DNA of 64,000 bases from Croceicoccus hydrothermalis (lineage in GTDB: Bacteria > Pseudomonadota > Alphaproteobacteria > Sphingomonadales > Sphingomonadaceae). This document shows positions 26,171 through 37,772 of the stretch, one piece after another. The DNA lies in the NCBI RefSeq assembly GCF_022378335.1, contig NZ_JAIQCI010000007.1:62001-126000 (forward strand). The letters are read 5' to 3'. Made by a program: the position numbers and the translations under genes. The notes below the pieces were generated by a model. That model was given only the letters and a program-made list of their open reading frames with translations, searched no databases and was not told the origin of the DNA. Position 1 is the stretch's first letter, and the number at the start of each line of letters is the position of its first letter.

Positions 26171-27697
26171 ATGTCCGCGAACATCGCCGAAACCGAACGC
26201 CGCCGCGAGGCCGCCCGCATGGGTGGCGGACAGAAACGCATCGATGCACAGCACGCCAAGGGCAAGCTGACCGCACGCGAACGGCTCGAAATCCTCCTCG
26301 ACGAAGGAAGTTTCGAAGAGATCGACACTTATGTGGAGCATAATTGCGTCGATTTCGGCATGGACGAAAACCACATCCCCGGCGACGGCGTCGTCACCGG
26401 CAGCGGCACGATCAATGGCCGCCTCGTCTATGTATTCAGCCAGGATTTCACCGTTTTCGGCGGGTCGCTGTCGGAACGTCACGCGGAAAAGATCTGCAAG
26501 GTGATGGACACGGCGATGAAGCTTGGCGCGCCTGTCATCGGCCTCAACGACAGCGGCGGCGCCCGGATTCAGGAAGGCGTCGCATCGCTGGGCGGCTATG
26601 CCGAGGTGTTTCAGCGCAACGTGCTGGCATCGGGCGTCATTCCACAATTGTCGCTCATCATGGGGCCATGCGCGGGCGGGGCGGTCTATTCGCCGGCGAT
26701 GACCGACTTCATCTTCATGGTGGAGGATAGCAGCTACATGTTCGTGACCGGGCCCGACGTGGTTAAAACGGTGACGAACGAGGTCGTCACGCAGGAAGAG
26801 CTAGGCGGGGCGAGCACCCACACGACGAAGACCAGCGTTGCCGATCTCGCGTGCGAGAACGACATTGTCGCCCTGTTGCAGGCGCGCGATTTCTTCGATT
26901 TCCTGCCGCTATCCAACCGCGACGAAGTGCCCGAGCGGCCCACCAACGATCCGTGGGACAGGCTTGAGGAAAGCCTCGACACGATCATCCCTGACAATGC
27001 GAACCAGCCCTACGACATGCATGAGGTCATTCGCAAAACGGTGGACGAGGGCGATTTCTTCGAGGTTCAGCCCAGGCATGCCGCGAACATCATCTGCGGC
27101 TTCGGCAGGGTCGAGGGGCGCAGCGTCGGCATCGTCGCAAACCAGCCCATGGTGCTGGCTGGTGTGCTCGACATCAATTCGGCGAAGAAGGCCGCCCGTT
27201 TCGTGCGTTTCTGCGATGCGTTCAACATTCCGATCATCACCTTCGTTGAAGTGCCCGGCTTCCTTCCCGGCACGGCGCAGGAACACAACGGCATCATCAA
27301 GCACGGGGCCAAGCTGCTCTTCGCCTATGCCGAGGCGACGGTGCCCAAGATCACGGTCATCACGCGCAAGGCGTATGGCGGGGCCTATGACGTGATGGCG
27401 TCCAAGCATTTGCGCGGCGATCTCAACTACGCATGGCCGACCGCGGAAATCGCGGTGATGGGCGCAAAGGGCGCGGTGGAGATCATCTTCCGCAATCTCG
27501 ACGAGGAAGGCATCGCGCAGAAAACGAAGGAATACGAGGATCGCTTCGCCAATCCCTTCGTCGCGGCGTCGAAAGGCTTCATCGACGAGGTGATCATGCC
27601 GCATTCCACCCGCCGCCGCGTGGCATTGGGCCTGCGCAAGCTGCGGAACAAGGAACTCGCCAACCCATGGAAGAAACATGACAATATCCCGTTGTAA
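26171..27697 (+). CDS. pccB: Propionyl-CoA carboxylase beta subunit (carboxyltransferase)
   Basis: Carboxyltransferase subunit, 508 aa, that moves CO2 from carboxybiotin to propionyl-CoA giving (S)-methylmalonyl-CoA; works with PccA encoded ten kilobases along the same operon. Seen: [91 protein letters not shown] and YGGAYDVM, the two crotonase-like halves of the acyl-CoA carboxylase beta family. A GGAGAG ribosome site precedes the ATG. Upstream lie the ScfR-type sites. Confidence 0.94.
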   Translation: MSANIAETERRREAARMGGGQKRIDAQHAKGKLTARERLEILLDEGSFEEIDTYVEHNCVDFGMDENHIPGDGVVTGSGTINGRLVYVFSQDFTVFGGSLSERHAEKICKVMDTAMKLGAPVIGLNDSGGARIQEGVASLGGYAEVFQRNVLASGVIPQLSLIMGPCAGGAVYSPAMTDFIFMVEDSSYMFVTGPDVVKTVTNEVVTQEELGGASTHTTKTSVADLACENDIVALLQARDFFDFLPLSNRDEVPERPTNDPWDRLEESLDTIIPDNANQPYDMHEVIRKTVDEGDFFEVQPRHAANIICGFGRVEGRSVGIVANQPMVLAGVLDINSAKKAARFVRFCDAFNIPIITFVEVPGFLPGTAQEHNGIIKHGAKLLFAYAEATVPKITVITRKAYGGAYDVMASKHLRGDLNYAWPTAEIAVMGAKGAVEIIFRNLDEEGIAQKTKEYEDRFANPFVAASKGFIDEVIMPHSTRRRVALGLRKLRNKELANPWKKHDNIPL

Positions 27698-27706
27698 GGT
27701 GGCGTC

Positions 27707-27787
27707 ATGACCCGGCTCGCGAAATTCGGTCTCGTCTTCATCGCGATCATCGTGATCGTCAGCATTCTTTTCGGGGTTCTTTCATGA
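27707..27787 (+). CDS. 26-residue single-span membrane peptide
   Basis: A short frame between pccB and mce: ATG at 27707, TGA at 27785-27787, encoding two basic residues then an uninterrupted run of Ile/Val/Leu/Phe, enough for one membrane helix. It has an AAGGT ribosome site overlapping the pccB stop and its TGA overlaps the mce ATG (ATGA), the same coupling used by other genes in this operon. No family recognised. Function unknown; it could be a true small membrane protein or a coupling device for mce translation. Confidence 0.6.
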   Translation: MTRLAKFGLVFIAIIVIVSILFGVLS

Positions 27788-28221
27788 AGCTTGGACGCAT
27801 GAACCATGTCGGCGTCGCCGTGCCCGACATCGACGCAGCCATCGCGCATTATCGTGACACGATGGGTGCACGGCAGGTAACCGAACCGTTCGACCTGCCC
27901 GAACAGGGGGTGCGCGTGTGTTTCGTGCACACGCCCGGACATGACGAAACAGAAGGGACGCAGGTCGAATTGCTGTCCCCGCTGGATGAAAAATCGCCGG
28001 TCGCCGGCTTCATGGCAAAGAATCCTGCGGGCGGGCAGCATCACATCTGTTACGAAGTGCCCGATATTGCCGAAGCGCGCGCCGAGTTCGAGGCGATGGG
28101 CAAGCGTATTCTCGGCCCGACGCGCATCGGGGCGCATGGCACGCCGATCTTCTTCCTTCATCCCAAGGACATGCTCGGCCAACTGACCGAGATCATGGAA
28201 ACGCCGAAACAGGCGCATTGA
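27784..28221 (+). CDS. mce: Methylmalonyl-CoA epimerase
   Basis: VOC-fold metalloenzyme of 145 aa converting (S)- to (R)-methylmalonyl-CoA between propionyl-CoA carboxylase and the mutase. Seen: MNHVGVAVPDIDAAIAHYRD with the first metal His, KNPAGGQHHICYEVPDI with the central His, and C-terminal FFLHPKDMLGQLTEI with the last ligands. The length is typical. The start overlaps the preceding 26-codon frame. Confidence 0.94.
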   Translation: MKLGRMNHVGVAVPDIDAAIAHYRDTMGARQVTEPFDLPEQGVRVCFVHTPGHDETEGTQVELLSPLDEKSPVAGFMAKNPAGGQHHICYEVPDIAEARAEFEAMGKRILGPTRIGAHGTPIFFLHPKDMLGQLTEIMETPKQAH

Positions 28222-28223
28222 CG

Positions 28224-28997
28224 ATGACACAGGTGCTTCTTACCCAGCGCGAAGGCGATGTCGTCGTCCTGACCATGAACCGGGCGGACAGCATGAATGC
28301 GCTGTCGCCCGAATTGCTGACGGCGCTGGCGGCGGGCATTTCCGGGGCGGAGGAGGCCGGCGCGCGCGCCCTGGTTCTGACCGGGGCGGGGGCGTCGTTC
28401 TGCTCCGGCGCGGATCTGAAGCAGCGGGGGCGCATGTCCGCCGATGCGGGCGAGAATATCGATCTGTATTACAATCCCGTCGCGCGTGCGATCGCCGATC
28501 TTCGCATACCGTTGATCGTCGCGATGAACGGCCCGGCGGTGGGGGCGGGCGCCGGTTTCGCCATCGGCGGCGATATCGTCATTGCCGAACGGTCGGCCTA
28601 TCTGCTGTTCGCGTTCGTCAATATCGGGCTGGTTCCCGATGCGGGCACCACGTGGCACCTGACGCGCAGCGTGGGCAAAGCGCGGGCGATGGATATGTTG
28701 CTCAGCGGTGAAAAGATCGATGCGGCGGCGGCCCATGATGCCGGGCTGGTGTCCCGCGTCGTCGATGACGGAACCGCGTTAAACGAGGCGAAGGCGTTGG
28801 CGTCGCGGCTCGCGCAGGGACCGAGCAAGTCCATCGGCCTGATCCGTGCGCAGGTGCTTCACGCGCTCGACCACGGTTTCGAAGCCAGCCTCGATATGGA
28901 ACGCGCGCATCAAAGCACGGCCGGCTTCACGCAGGATTTCGCAGAGGCGATCGCCGCCTTTCGCGAAAAGCGCAAACCCGAATTCAAGGGCCGCTAG
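28224..28997 (+). CDS. Enoyl-CoA hydratase/isomerase family protein (PaaG-like)
   Basis: A 257-aa crotonase-fold enzyme. Oxyanion-hole motifs CSGADLKQRG and NGPAVGAGAGFAIGGD are present, and NIGLVPDAGTTWHLTR resembles PaaG-type 2-(1,2-epoxyphenyl)acetyl-CoA isomerases, with Asp at the catalytic position. Here it lies 2 bp after mce inside the propionyl-CoA operon, where it may act in beta-oxidation or odd-chain/branched acyl-CoA breakdown. The ATG at 28224 is preferred to a TTG two codons earlier. Specific substrate unknown. Confidence 0.85.
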   Translation: MTQVLLTQREGDVVVLTMNRADSMNALSPELLTALAAGISGAEEAGARALVLTGAGASFCSGADLKQRGRMSADAGENIDLYYNPVARAIADLRIPLIVAMNGPAVGAGAGFAIGGDIVIAERSAYLLFAFVNIGLVPDAGTTWHLTRSVGKARAMDMLLSGEKIDAAAAHDAGLVSRVVDDGTALNEAKALASRLAQGPSKSIGLIRAQVLHALDHGFEASLDMERAHQSTAGFTQDFAEAIAAFREKRKPEFKGR

Positions 28998-29015
28998 GGG
29001 CCGACAGGACAGATC

Positions 29016-31261
<2,246 letters not shown>

Positions 31262-31265
<4 letters not shown>

Positions 31266-32269
31266 GCGCGCTGCGTAATGACTGGACCCGCGATGAGATT
31301 GCGGAGCTGTTCGACCTTCCCTTGACCGAGCTTGTCTTTCGCGCCGCCGCCGTGCATCGCGATCATCACCGGGCGGGCGCGGTGCAGCGTTCGACGCTGC
31401 TGTCGATCAAGACTGGCGGCTGCCCCGAGGATTGCGGCTATTGCTCCCAATCGGTGAAGGCCGAAAGCGGAGTGAAGGCCACCAAGCTCATGGATGTGCG
31501 TCAGGTGATCCAGGCCGCGGCGCAGGCGAAGGACCATGGCTCGACCCGCTTTTGCATGGGTGCGGCGTTCCGCAATCCCAAGCCGCGCGACATGCCGGCG
31601 CTCACCGAAATGGTGCGGCAGGTCAAGGCGATGGGTCTCGAAACCTGCATGACCGCCGGAATGCTCGATGCCGAGCAGGCGGATCAGCTCGCGGAGGCGG
31701 GGCTGGATTACTACAACCACAATATCGACACCGGACCGGAATATTACGACCGCGTCATCACCACCCGCACGTTCGAGGATCGCATCGACACGATCGGCAA
31801 TGTTCGCGGTGCCGGGATAAAGGTATGTTGTGGCGGCATCGTCGGCATGGGCGAAACGCGCGATGATCGCGTCGGGTTCATCCACGCGCTGTCGACGATG
31901 GAAACGCACCCGGAAAGCGTACCCGTCAATGCGCTGGTCCCGGTAAAGGGCACGGTGCTGGGCGATATGCTTGCCGATACGCCGATGGCGAAGATCGACG
32001 AGATCGAATTCGTGCGCACCGTCGCGGTCGCCCGCATCACCATGCCGGACAGCATGGTACGCCTGTCCGCCGGGCGCGAAAGCATGTCCGACAGCACGCA
32101 GGCGCTGTGCTTTCTGTCAGGCGCGAACTCGATCTTCAGCGGGGAGAAATTGCTTACCGCCGGGAACGCGGGTGACGATGCGGACGATGCCTTGTTCGAA
32201 CGGCTCGGGCTCGAAACGATGGGCTGCGATAACATGCCTGCCGCTTCGGTGGCGGAGGCGGCGGAATGA
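31262..32269 (+). CDS. bioB: Biotin synthase
   Basis: Radical-SAM sulfur-insertion enzyme converting dethiobiotin to biotin, 335 aa. The C-x3-C-x2-C cluster is C54, C58 and C61 in [27 protein letters not shown] and [10 protein letters not shown] are further BioB signatures. It starts within the mutase stop (ATGA) and its own end overlaps the next gene. It is separated from other bio genes and lies between the mutase and the biotin-carrying pccA, so it may adjust biotin supply to carboxylase demand. Confidence 0.95.
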
Positions 32270-32628
32270 TCTTCCTCGCGCTGGCCATGATGGTGCAGTC
32301 GGCTGCCGAGCCGTCCGCGGTGCCCGATTGCGAGAACGCGACGACGCAGGCAGCCATGAACGCGTGCTCCTATGCCGAGTATCAGGCGGCGGATGCGGCA
32401 TTGAATGCGCAGTGGAAAATCGCCCGCGACGTCGCGAAGAGCCGCGATCTTTTCGGCGAGCTGCTGCGGGCGCAGCGGCGCTGGCTCGCATTCCGGGACG
32501 CGCATTGCGAGGCGGTTGCGGCACGATATGCCGGCGGCTCGATCCGCCCGTTGATCCACAATGGCTGCCTGACAGAACTGACCGAAACACGCAACGCACA
32601 GCTGCGCGAAATGAGTGAGACGAATTGA
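32266..32628 (+). CDS. LprI/DUF1311-family exported protein
   Basis: A 120-aa protein with an N-terminal hydrophobic stretch (residues 1-15) likely acting as a signal peptide. The pattern [38 protein letters not shown] and a late NGC gives the four cysteines and the W/RD residues typical of the LprI/DUF1311 family, of which one member is a lysozyme inhibitor. It overlaps bioB by 4 bp and shares one base with pccA (TGATG). Nothing known ties this family to propionyl-CoA metabolism; placement may be chance. Confidence 0.75.
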   Translation: MIFLALAMMVQSAAEPSAVPDCENATTQAAMNACSYAEYQAADAALNAQWKIARDVAKSRDLFGELLRAQRRWLAFRDAHCEAVAARYAGGSIRPLIHNGCLTELTETRNAQLREMSETN

Positions 32629-34655
32629 TGTTCAAGAAAATCCTGATCGCAAACCGTGGCGAAATCGCGTGCCGGGTCATCAAGTCGGCCAAGAAGATGG
32701 GCATCGCGACCGTCGCGGTCTATTCCGATGCGGATGCGCGCGCGCCTTTCGTGAAGATGGCGGACGAGGCCGTGCATATCGGCCCCGCCGCCGCGGCCGA
32801 AAGCTATCTCGTCGCGGACAAGATCATCGATGCGTGTAAAAGGACCGGCGCCGATGCGGTGCACCCTGGCTATGGTTTCCTGTCCGAACGCACCAGCTTT
32901 GCCGAGGCGCTGGCCGATGCAGGGATCGAGTTCATCGGCCCGCCCGTGAAGGCCATTGCCGCGATGGGCGACAAGATTGAGTCCAAGAAACTGGCCGAAA
33001 AGGCGGGGGTGAACACCGTTCCCGGTTCGGGCGGCGCGATCGACACCACGGCAGAGGCGCTCGAGTGGGCGAACAAGATCGGCTACCCGGTGATGATGAA
33101 GGCCAGCGCAGGCGGCGGCGGCAAGGGCATGCGTCTCGCCTGGAACGACAAGGATGTCGAGGAAGGCTTCGAGGCGACCAAGCGCGAGGGGCTCAACTCC
33201 TTCGGCGACGACCGCGTCTTTATCGAGAAATTCATCGAATCGCCGCGCCACATCGAGATACAGATCCTCGGCGACAAGCACGGCAACATCCTCTACCTCA
33301 ACGAGCGCGAATGCTCGATCCAGCGGCGCCACCAGAAAGTGGTCGAGGAAGCGCCGTCGCCCTTCGTCACGCCCGAAATGCGCAAGGCCATGGGCGAGCA
33401 GGCGGTCGCCCTGTCACGCGCGGTCGGCTATTACAGCGCGGGCACGGTCGAACTGATCGTGTCGGGCGCGGACAAGACGGGGCAGAGTTTCTACTTCCTC
33501 GAAATGAACACCCGGCTTCAGGTCGAGCATCCGGTGACAGAGGCGATCACCGGCATCGACATCGTGGAGCAGATGATCCGCGTCGCCGCCGGCGAAAAGC
33601 TCGACATGACGCAGGACGACGTGAAGATCGAAGGCTGGGCGATCGAGAATCGCGTCTATGCCGAGGATCCCTATCGCGGTTTCCTGCCCAGCACGGGGCG
33701 GCTCGTGCGTTACGATCCGCCGGTCGCCGGGTGGACGGGCGGCATTCGCGGCGTCGATGGCATCCGCGTCGACGAAGGCGTCGCCGAGGGCGGCGAGGTG
33801 TCGATGTTCTACGATCCCATGATCGCGAAACTCGTCACCTGGGGCGAAACCCGCGACGAGGCCGCCGATCTTCAGATTGCCGCACTGGACGCTTTCGAGA
33901 TCGAGGGGCTGGGCCACAATATCGATTTCCTCTCCGCCATCATGCAGCATCCCCGGTTCCGTTCGGGCGAGCTGACGACCGGGTTCATCGCGGAGGAATA
34001 TCCTGAAGGTTTCGACGGTGCACCCGCGGACGCGGCGCTGCGCAGGCAGCTCGCCGCGATAGGAGCGTTCATCGCCGCCGCGCATGCCGACCGTGCCCGC
34101 CGCATCGACGGACAGCTCGGCAACCGGCTCCACGCACCGGGCGAATGGAGCGTGTGGATCGAGGACGAGGTGATGACCGTCGAATTGTCCGGCGACCGGA
34201 TCAAGGTCGACGATACTCTCATCGACCTTTCCATGGAATACGCACCGGGACAGCGCAGCGTGCAGGCCACCTTCGACAGCGACGAAGACGGCGAGGGCGG
34301 TGAGACCATCACCGTGCAGGTCAAGCCGAAGCCGGCGGGCTTTCGCCTGATCACGCGCGGGGCGAGCCACGACCTGCGCGTGTTGCCGACCCGCGTCGCC
34401 AAGCATCAGTCGCACATGATCGAAAAGATCCCGCCGGACATGAGCAAATATCTCGTATGCCCGATGCCGGGCCTGCTCGTCTCGCTGCACGTGGGTGAGG
34501 GCGACAAGGTCGAAGCGGGTCAGCCGCTCGCCACGGTGGAGGCGATGAAGATGGAAAACATCCTGCGCGCGGAAAAGAGCGGAACCGTAAAATCAGTCGA
34601 GGCAGCGGAGGGCGACAGTCTTGCCGTCGATGCCATCATCCTCGAACTGGAATAA
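32628..34655 (+). CDS. pccA: Propionyl-CoA carboxylase alpha subunit (biotin carboxylase and carrier)
   Basis: 675-aa subunit with a biotin carboxylase domain (residues ~1-450: ILIANRGEIACRVIKSAKKM, VHPGYGFLSER, ASAGGGGKGMRL, FLEMNTRLQVEHPVTE), a linker BT domain and a C-terminal biotinyl domain with the acceptor Lys641 in VEAMKMENIL. It carboxylates biotin with ATP and bicarbonate for PccB. Start ATG at 32628; an extra TTG codon precedes it in frame. The stop TAA overlaps the csaA ATG. Confidence 0.94.
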   Translation: MFKKILIANRGEIACRVIKSAKKMGIATVAVYSDADARAPFVKMADEAVHIGPAAAAESYLVADKIIDACKRTGADAVHPGYGFLSERTSFAEALADAGIEFIGPPVKAIAAMGDKIESKKLAEKAGVNTVPGSGGAIDTTAEALEWANKIGYPVMMKASAGGGGKGMRLAWNDKDVEEGFEATKREGLNSFGDDRVFIEKFIESPRHIEIQILGDKHGNILYLNERECSIQRRHQKVVEEAPSPFVTPEMRKAMGEQAVALSRAVGYYSAGTVELIVSGADKTGQSFYFLEMNTRLQVEHPVTEAITGIDIVEQMIRVAAGEKLDMTQDDVKIEGWAIENRVYAEDPYRGFLPSTGRLVRYDPPVAGWTGGIRGVDGIRVDEGVAEGGEVSMFYDPMIAKLVTWGETRDEAADLQIAALDAFEIEGLGHNIDFLSAIMQHPRFRSGELTTGFIAEEYPEGFDGAPADAALRRQLAAIGAFIAAAHADRARRIDGQLGNRLHAPGEWSVWIEDEVMTVELSGDRIKVDDTLIDLSMEYAPGQRSVQATFDSDEDGEGGETITVQVKPKPAGFRLITRGASHDLRVLPTRVAKHQSHMIEKIPPDMSKYLVCPMPGLLVSLHVGEGDKVEAGQPLATVEAMKMENILRAEKSGTVKSVEAAEGDSLAVDAIILELE

Positions 34656-35026
34656 TGCATCTTCACCACGATCCATCCGCCCCACCGGCCGAGGAGACGG
34701 ATTTCGGGACGTTCCTGAAATCCGACATCCGCATCGGCACGGTGGTCGAGGCACTCGAATTTCCGGAGGCGCGCAAGCCTGCCTATATCCTGCACATCGA
34801 TTTCGGCCCGGCGATCGGCACCCGGAAATCCAGCGCGCAGATCACCGTGAATTACACGCGCGAGGATCTGGTCGGCCGGCAGGTCGCCGCGGTGGTGAAT
34901 TTCCCGCCGCGTCAGATCGGGCCGATCAAGTCGGAGGTGCTGACCATCGGGTTCGCGGACGAGGCGGGCGAGGTGGTCCTGTTCGCGCCGGACCGCCCGG
35001 TGCCGAATGGATCGCGCCTGTTTTGA
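34655..35026 (+). CDS. csaA: CsaA-like tRNA-binding-domain protein
   Basis: A 123-aa OB-fold protein of the EMAP-II/CsaA family: IRIGTVVEALEFPEARKPAY, a central LHIDFGP segment and VAAVVNFPPRQIGPIKSEVL, with GSRLF near the C-terminus. CsaA proteins bind tRNA and have been described as secretion-related chaperones. It starts on the last base of the pccA stop, so it is translated from the same transcript, but its relation to the pathway is unclear. Confidence 0.88.
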   Translation: MHLHHDPSAPPAEETDFGTFLKSDIRIGTVVEALEFPEARKPAYILHIDFGPAIGTRKSSAQITVNYTREDLVGRQVAAVVNFPPRQIGPIKSEVLTIGFADEAGEVVLFAPDRPVPNGSRLF

Positions 35027-35469
35027 GCGAGGCTTCCCGCCGCATCTGGACCATCGGGTATGAACAGGCGACGGTTCCCGCCGTTATCGACGCGCTGACG
35101 GCGGCGGGGATCGAACTGCTCGTCGATGTTCGGGCCTTGCCTTTGTCGAGGAGGCCCGGGTTTTCCAAGACCGCGCTTGCCGGTGCGGCGCAGGAGGCGG
35201 GTATCGCCTATCGCCACATGAAGCCGCTTGGCACGCCGAAGGAGGGGCGGGAAGCCGCGCGCAAGGGTGACCGGGCCGCATTGTCCCGCCTTTACGAAGG
35301 ACAGCTCGAACTGCCCGAGGCGCTCGCCGCCGGGGCGCAATTGCGCGATCTGGCGCTGCGTCATCGCACCGCCATGCTTTGCTTCTGCCGCGATGCCGCG
35401 AAATGCCATCGTTCGATCCTGCGCGACGCGATGCTCGACGATTTTACCGCGATCGACCTTTTGCCATGA
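35023..35469 (+). CDS. DUF488 family protein
   Basis: A 148-aa protein of the DUF488 family. Seen: RIWTIGYEQ at the start, ELLVDVRALPLSRRPGFSK, YRHMKPLGTP and LCFCRDAAKCHRSIL near the end, the typical motifs with the CxxDxxxCHR-like cysteine group. The start is a TTG at 35023 overlapping the csaA stop (TTGA), since the protein begins a few residues before WTIGYE as in relatives. Biochemical function of the family is not established. Confidence 0.82.
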   Translation: MSEASRRIWTIGYEQATVPAVIDALTAAGIELLVDVRALPLSRRPGFSKTALAGAAQEAGIAYRHMKPLGTPKEGREAARKGDRAALSRLYEGQLELPEALAAGAQLRDLALRHRTAMLCFCRDAAKCHRSILRDAMLDDFTAIDLLP

Positions 35470-35529
35470 AGCATGACCGGCGCCGGGCGGATACCGGAAC
35501 CGACCGGGCGGCGGCGCGTAAGGTCCGAT

Positions 35530-36087
35530 ATGGACTTGGAAGAAATTGCCGCCGATCTGGCGAGGATGTTTTACGATAACTGGTTCGGGATCGAGCGGGT
35601 GATCGTCATGACGACATTCGCCTATATCGGGTTGATCGTGATCCTGCGCATCGTCGGCAAGCGTTCGCTGGCGAAGTTGAACGTGTTCGATTTCGTCGTC
35701 ACCGTCGCGTTGGGGTCCACTCTTGCCAGCATATTATTGTCGGAAAACGTCGCTTATGTCGAAGGTGTGATGGCGTTTGTCATGCTGTGCGGCCTGCAAT
35801 GGGTCGTATCGAAATGGTCGATCCATTCCGACAGGTTCAAACGGGTGATCCGGTCCGAACCGCGGCTCCTCCTCGATAATGGGGCGTTTTGCGATGACGC
35901 GATGCGCGACGAACGCATCACCTATCACGAGGTCGAGTCCGAAATTCGCAAGAAAGGCTTCGGCGACCGGGAGGATATTGCCGCCGTCGTACTCGAAAGC
36001 GACGGCACGTTCAGCGTGATCCCGCGATCCAAGGCCAAGACCCGCAGCGTGCTCGACCCGGTGCGCAAGAACGAAACCGATGCATGA
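35530..36087 (+). CDS. DUF421 (YetF-like) membrane protein, copy 1
   Basis: A 185-aa protein with three membrane segments (about residues 22-42, 53-70 and 75-95) followed by a soluble DUF421 domain. Markers are ILRIVGKRSLAKLNVFDFVVTVALGS, RSEPRLLLDNGAF, DERITYHEVESEIRKKG and AAVVLESDGTFSVI. Function unknown; Bacillus relatives (YetF, YdfS) are linked to spore or envelope physiology. It begins 60 bp after DUF488 and is followed by a paralogue. Confidence 0.85.
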   Translation: MDLEEIAADLARMFYDNWFGIERVIVMTTFAYIGLIVILRIVGKRSLAKLNVFDFVVTVALGSTLASILLSENVAYVEGVMAFVMLCGLQWVVSKWSIHSDRFKRVIRSEPRLLLDNGAFCDDAMRDERITYHEVESEIRKKGFGDREDIAAVVLESDGTFSVIPRSKAKTRSVLDPVRKNETDA

Positions 36088-36126
36088 TGCTTTGGTTTGC
36101 GCGACAAATGATACAGGAACTCTTTA

Positions 36127-36651
36127 ATGTTTTTCGATAGTTGGGATCAGGTCTTCAGAGTCCTTGCGATGGCGGGGACGTCCTATGCGCTGATCATCGT
36201 GATCCTGCGCGCGGCAGGCAAACGCTCCTTGTCAAAGCTAAACGCCTTCGATTTCGTGGTCACGATCGCGCTCGGCTCGATCCTGGCCAGCACGATCCTG
36301 TTGAAGGATATTTCCCTGTCCGAAGGGGTGGCGGCGCTGCTCGGGCTTGCGGTGTTGCAAATGCTCGTGACATGGCTTTCGAACCTCAGCCATCGCTTTG
36401 CAAAGGTGCTGCGGTCCGAACCGCGCCTGTTGCTGTCCGATGGCAAGTTTCATGACGAGGCGCTGCGCAACGAACGTGTCACGAAAGGCGAGGTCGAGGC
36501 GGCCATTCGCAAGCACGGCGAAGGCAAGATCGCCAATGTAAGCGCCGTCGTACTGGAATCCGACGGGTCGCTGAGCGTGATATGTCAGGGTCCCTCGCGC
36601 GATTTCACGGCGCTGCGCTCGGTTCTGGGGCCGGAGGAAACGAGCCTTTAG
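36127..36651 (+). CDS. DUF421 (YetF-like) membrane protein, copy 2
   Basis: A 174-aa paralogue of the gene before it: GKRSLSKLNAFDFVVTIALGS, RSEPRLLLSDGKF, NERVTKGEVEAAIRKHG and SAVVLESDGSLSVI align in the same order, with three membrane segments first. AGGAA lies upstream of the ATG. The two copies are adjacent and diverged throughout, an old tandem duplication that may form hetero-oligomers. Its stop overlaps the convergent aroB stop. Confidence 0.85.
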   Translation: MFFDSWDQVFRVLAMAGTSYALIIVILRAAGKRSLSKLNAFDFVVTIALGSILASTILLKDISLSEGVAALLGLAVLQMLVTWLSNLSHRFAKVLRSEPRLLLSDGKFHDEALRNERVTKGEVEAAIRKHGEGKIANVSAVVLESDGSLSVICQGPSRDFTALRSVLGPEETSL

Positions 36652-37772
36652 GCAAGCTGCTCGGTCATGAAGGTGGCGATATCGTCGATATCGACCGCCC
36701 GGTCGAGAAAGGCCGCACCGATCCCGCGCATCAGCACGAAAGGCAGCGTGCCCGCATCCATCTTCTTGTCATGGAGCATGTGATCGGCGAGCCGCCGCCC
36801 GCTGCACGCAAGACCGAGATCGGACAGTTCCGCCATCATCCCGCATGCGGCGAAATGCGCGGCGATCCGGCCCGCCTCGTCCACGCCCATGTGGCCGCGG
36901 CGCGCAGAGTAGCGTGCGGCAAGGACCATGCCCAGCGCCACGGCCTCCCCATGGAGAAGCCAATCGGAATATCCCGTTTCAGCCTCCAGCGCATGGCCGA
37001 ACGTATGGCCGAGATTGAGGAGCGCGCGGGTCCCGCTCAATTCCCGTTCGTCCGCGGCGACCACGCGGGCCTTCGCCGCGACGGAGCATGTAACCGCATG
37101 GCGGCGCAAATCCGTATCGCCCGAGAGCAGGGCCGCGCCGTTCGTTTCGCACCATTCGAAAAACTGCGCGTCGTCGATCAATCCGTATTTCACGACCTCG
37201 GCATAGCCTGCGCGCAATTCGCGCATCGGCAAGGTGGCAAGCGCGCCGATGTCGGCGAGCACCAGCGCAGGTTGGTGAAAGGCGCCGACGAGATTCTTGC
37301 CCGCAGGCGTGTTGATCGCGGTCTTTCCGCCGACGCTGCTGTCCACCTGGGCAAGCAGGCTCGTCGGGATCTGGATGAAGCCGCATCCGCGCTTCAATAT
37401 CGCGGCGGCAAACCCGGTGAGATCGCCGATGACCCCGCCGCCCAGCGCGATGACATGATCGCCCCGCTCGACCCCTTCGGTCAGGAAAAAATCGCTGACC
37501 TTCGCAAGGTGAGCCCAGTCCTTCGTCGCCTCGCCCGGCGGCAGGACGAGCCAGCGTGCGTCCTTTCCCGCGGCGTGCAAGGCGGCGTCGACCGCACCGC
37601 GATACAGGCGCGCGACATTCGCATCGGTCACGATCGGCACCACCGGCTTGCGCAGCAACGGGCCCGCCAGTCCGGCAATATCCGCAATCAGCCCGTCACC
37701 GACCAGCACGGGGTAGCTGCGGTCCTTCGCCGATCCGGCACCAAGTTCCACGCTGACGGTTTCGTGTGTCAT
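36648..37772 (-). CDS. aroB: 3-dehydroquinate synthase
   Basis: NAD+- and metal-dependent cyclisation of DAHP to 3-dehydroquinate, second step of the shikimate pathway; 374 aa. Seen: GGGVIGDLTGFAAAILKRG, IPTSLLAQVDSSVGGKTAIN, GYAEVVKYG, LLNLGHTFGHALE with metal-ligand His residues and LLHGEAVALGM. The start overlaps the aroK stop (ATGA), the common aroK-aroB pairing. Confidence 0.96.
   Translation of the reverse strand: MTHETVSVELGAGSAKDRSYPVLVGDGLIADIAGLAGPLLRKPVVPIVTDANVARLYRGAVDAALHAAGKDARWLVLPPGEATKDWAHLAKVSDFFLTEGVERGDHVIALGGGVIGDLTGFAAAILKRGCGFIQIPTSLLAQVDSSVGGKTAINTPAGKNLVGAFHQPALVLADIGALATLPMRELRAGYAEVVKYGLIDDAQFFEWCETNGAALLSGDTDLRRHAVTCSVAAKARVVAADERELSGTRALLNLGHTFGHALEAETGYSDWLLHGEAVALGMVLAARYSARRGHMGVDEAGRIAAHFAACGMMAELSDLGLACSGRRLADHMLHDKKMDAGTLPFVLMRGIGAAFLDRAVDIDDIATFMTEQLA

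Noticed and set aside
34621-35022. Upstream extension of the DUF488 frame over csaA
   Set aside because: It overlaps a well-supported gene in another frame and has no DUF488 similarity before the TTG at 35023.
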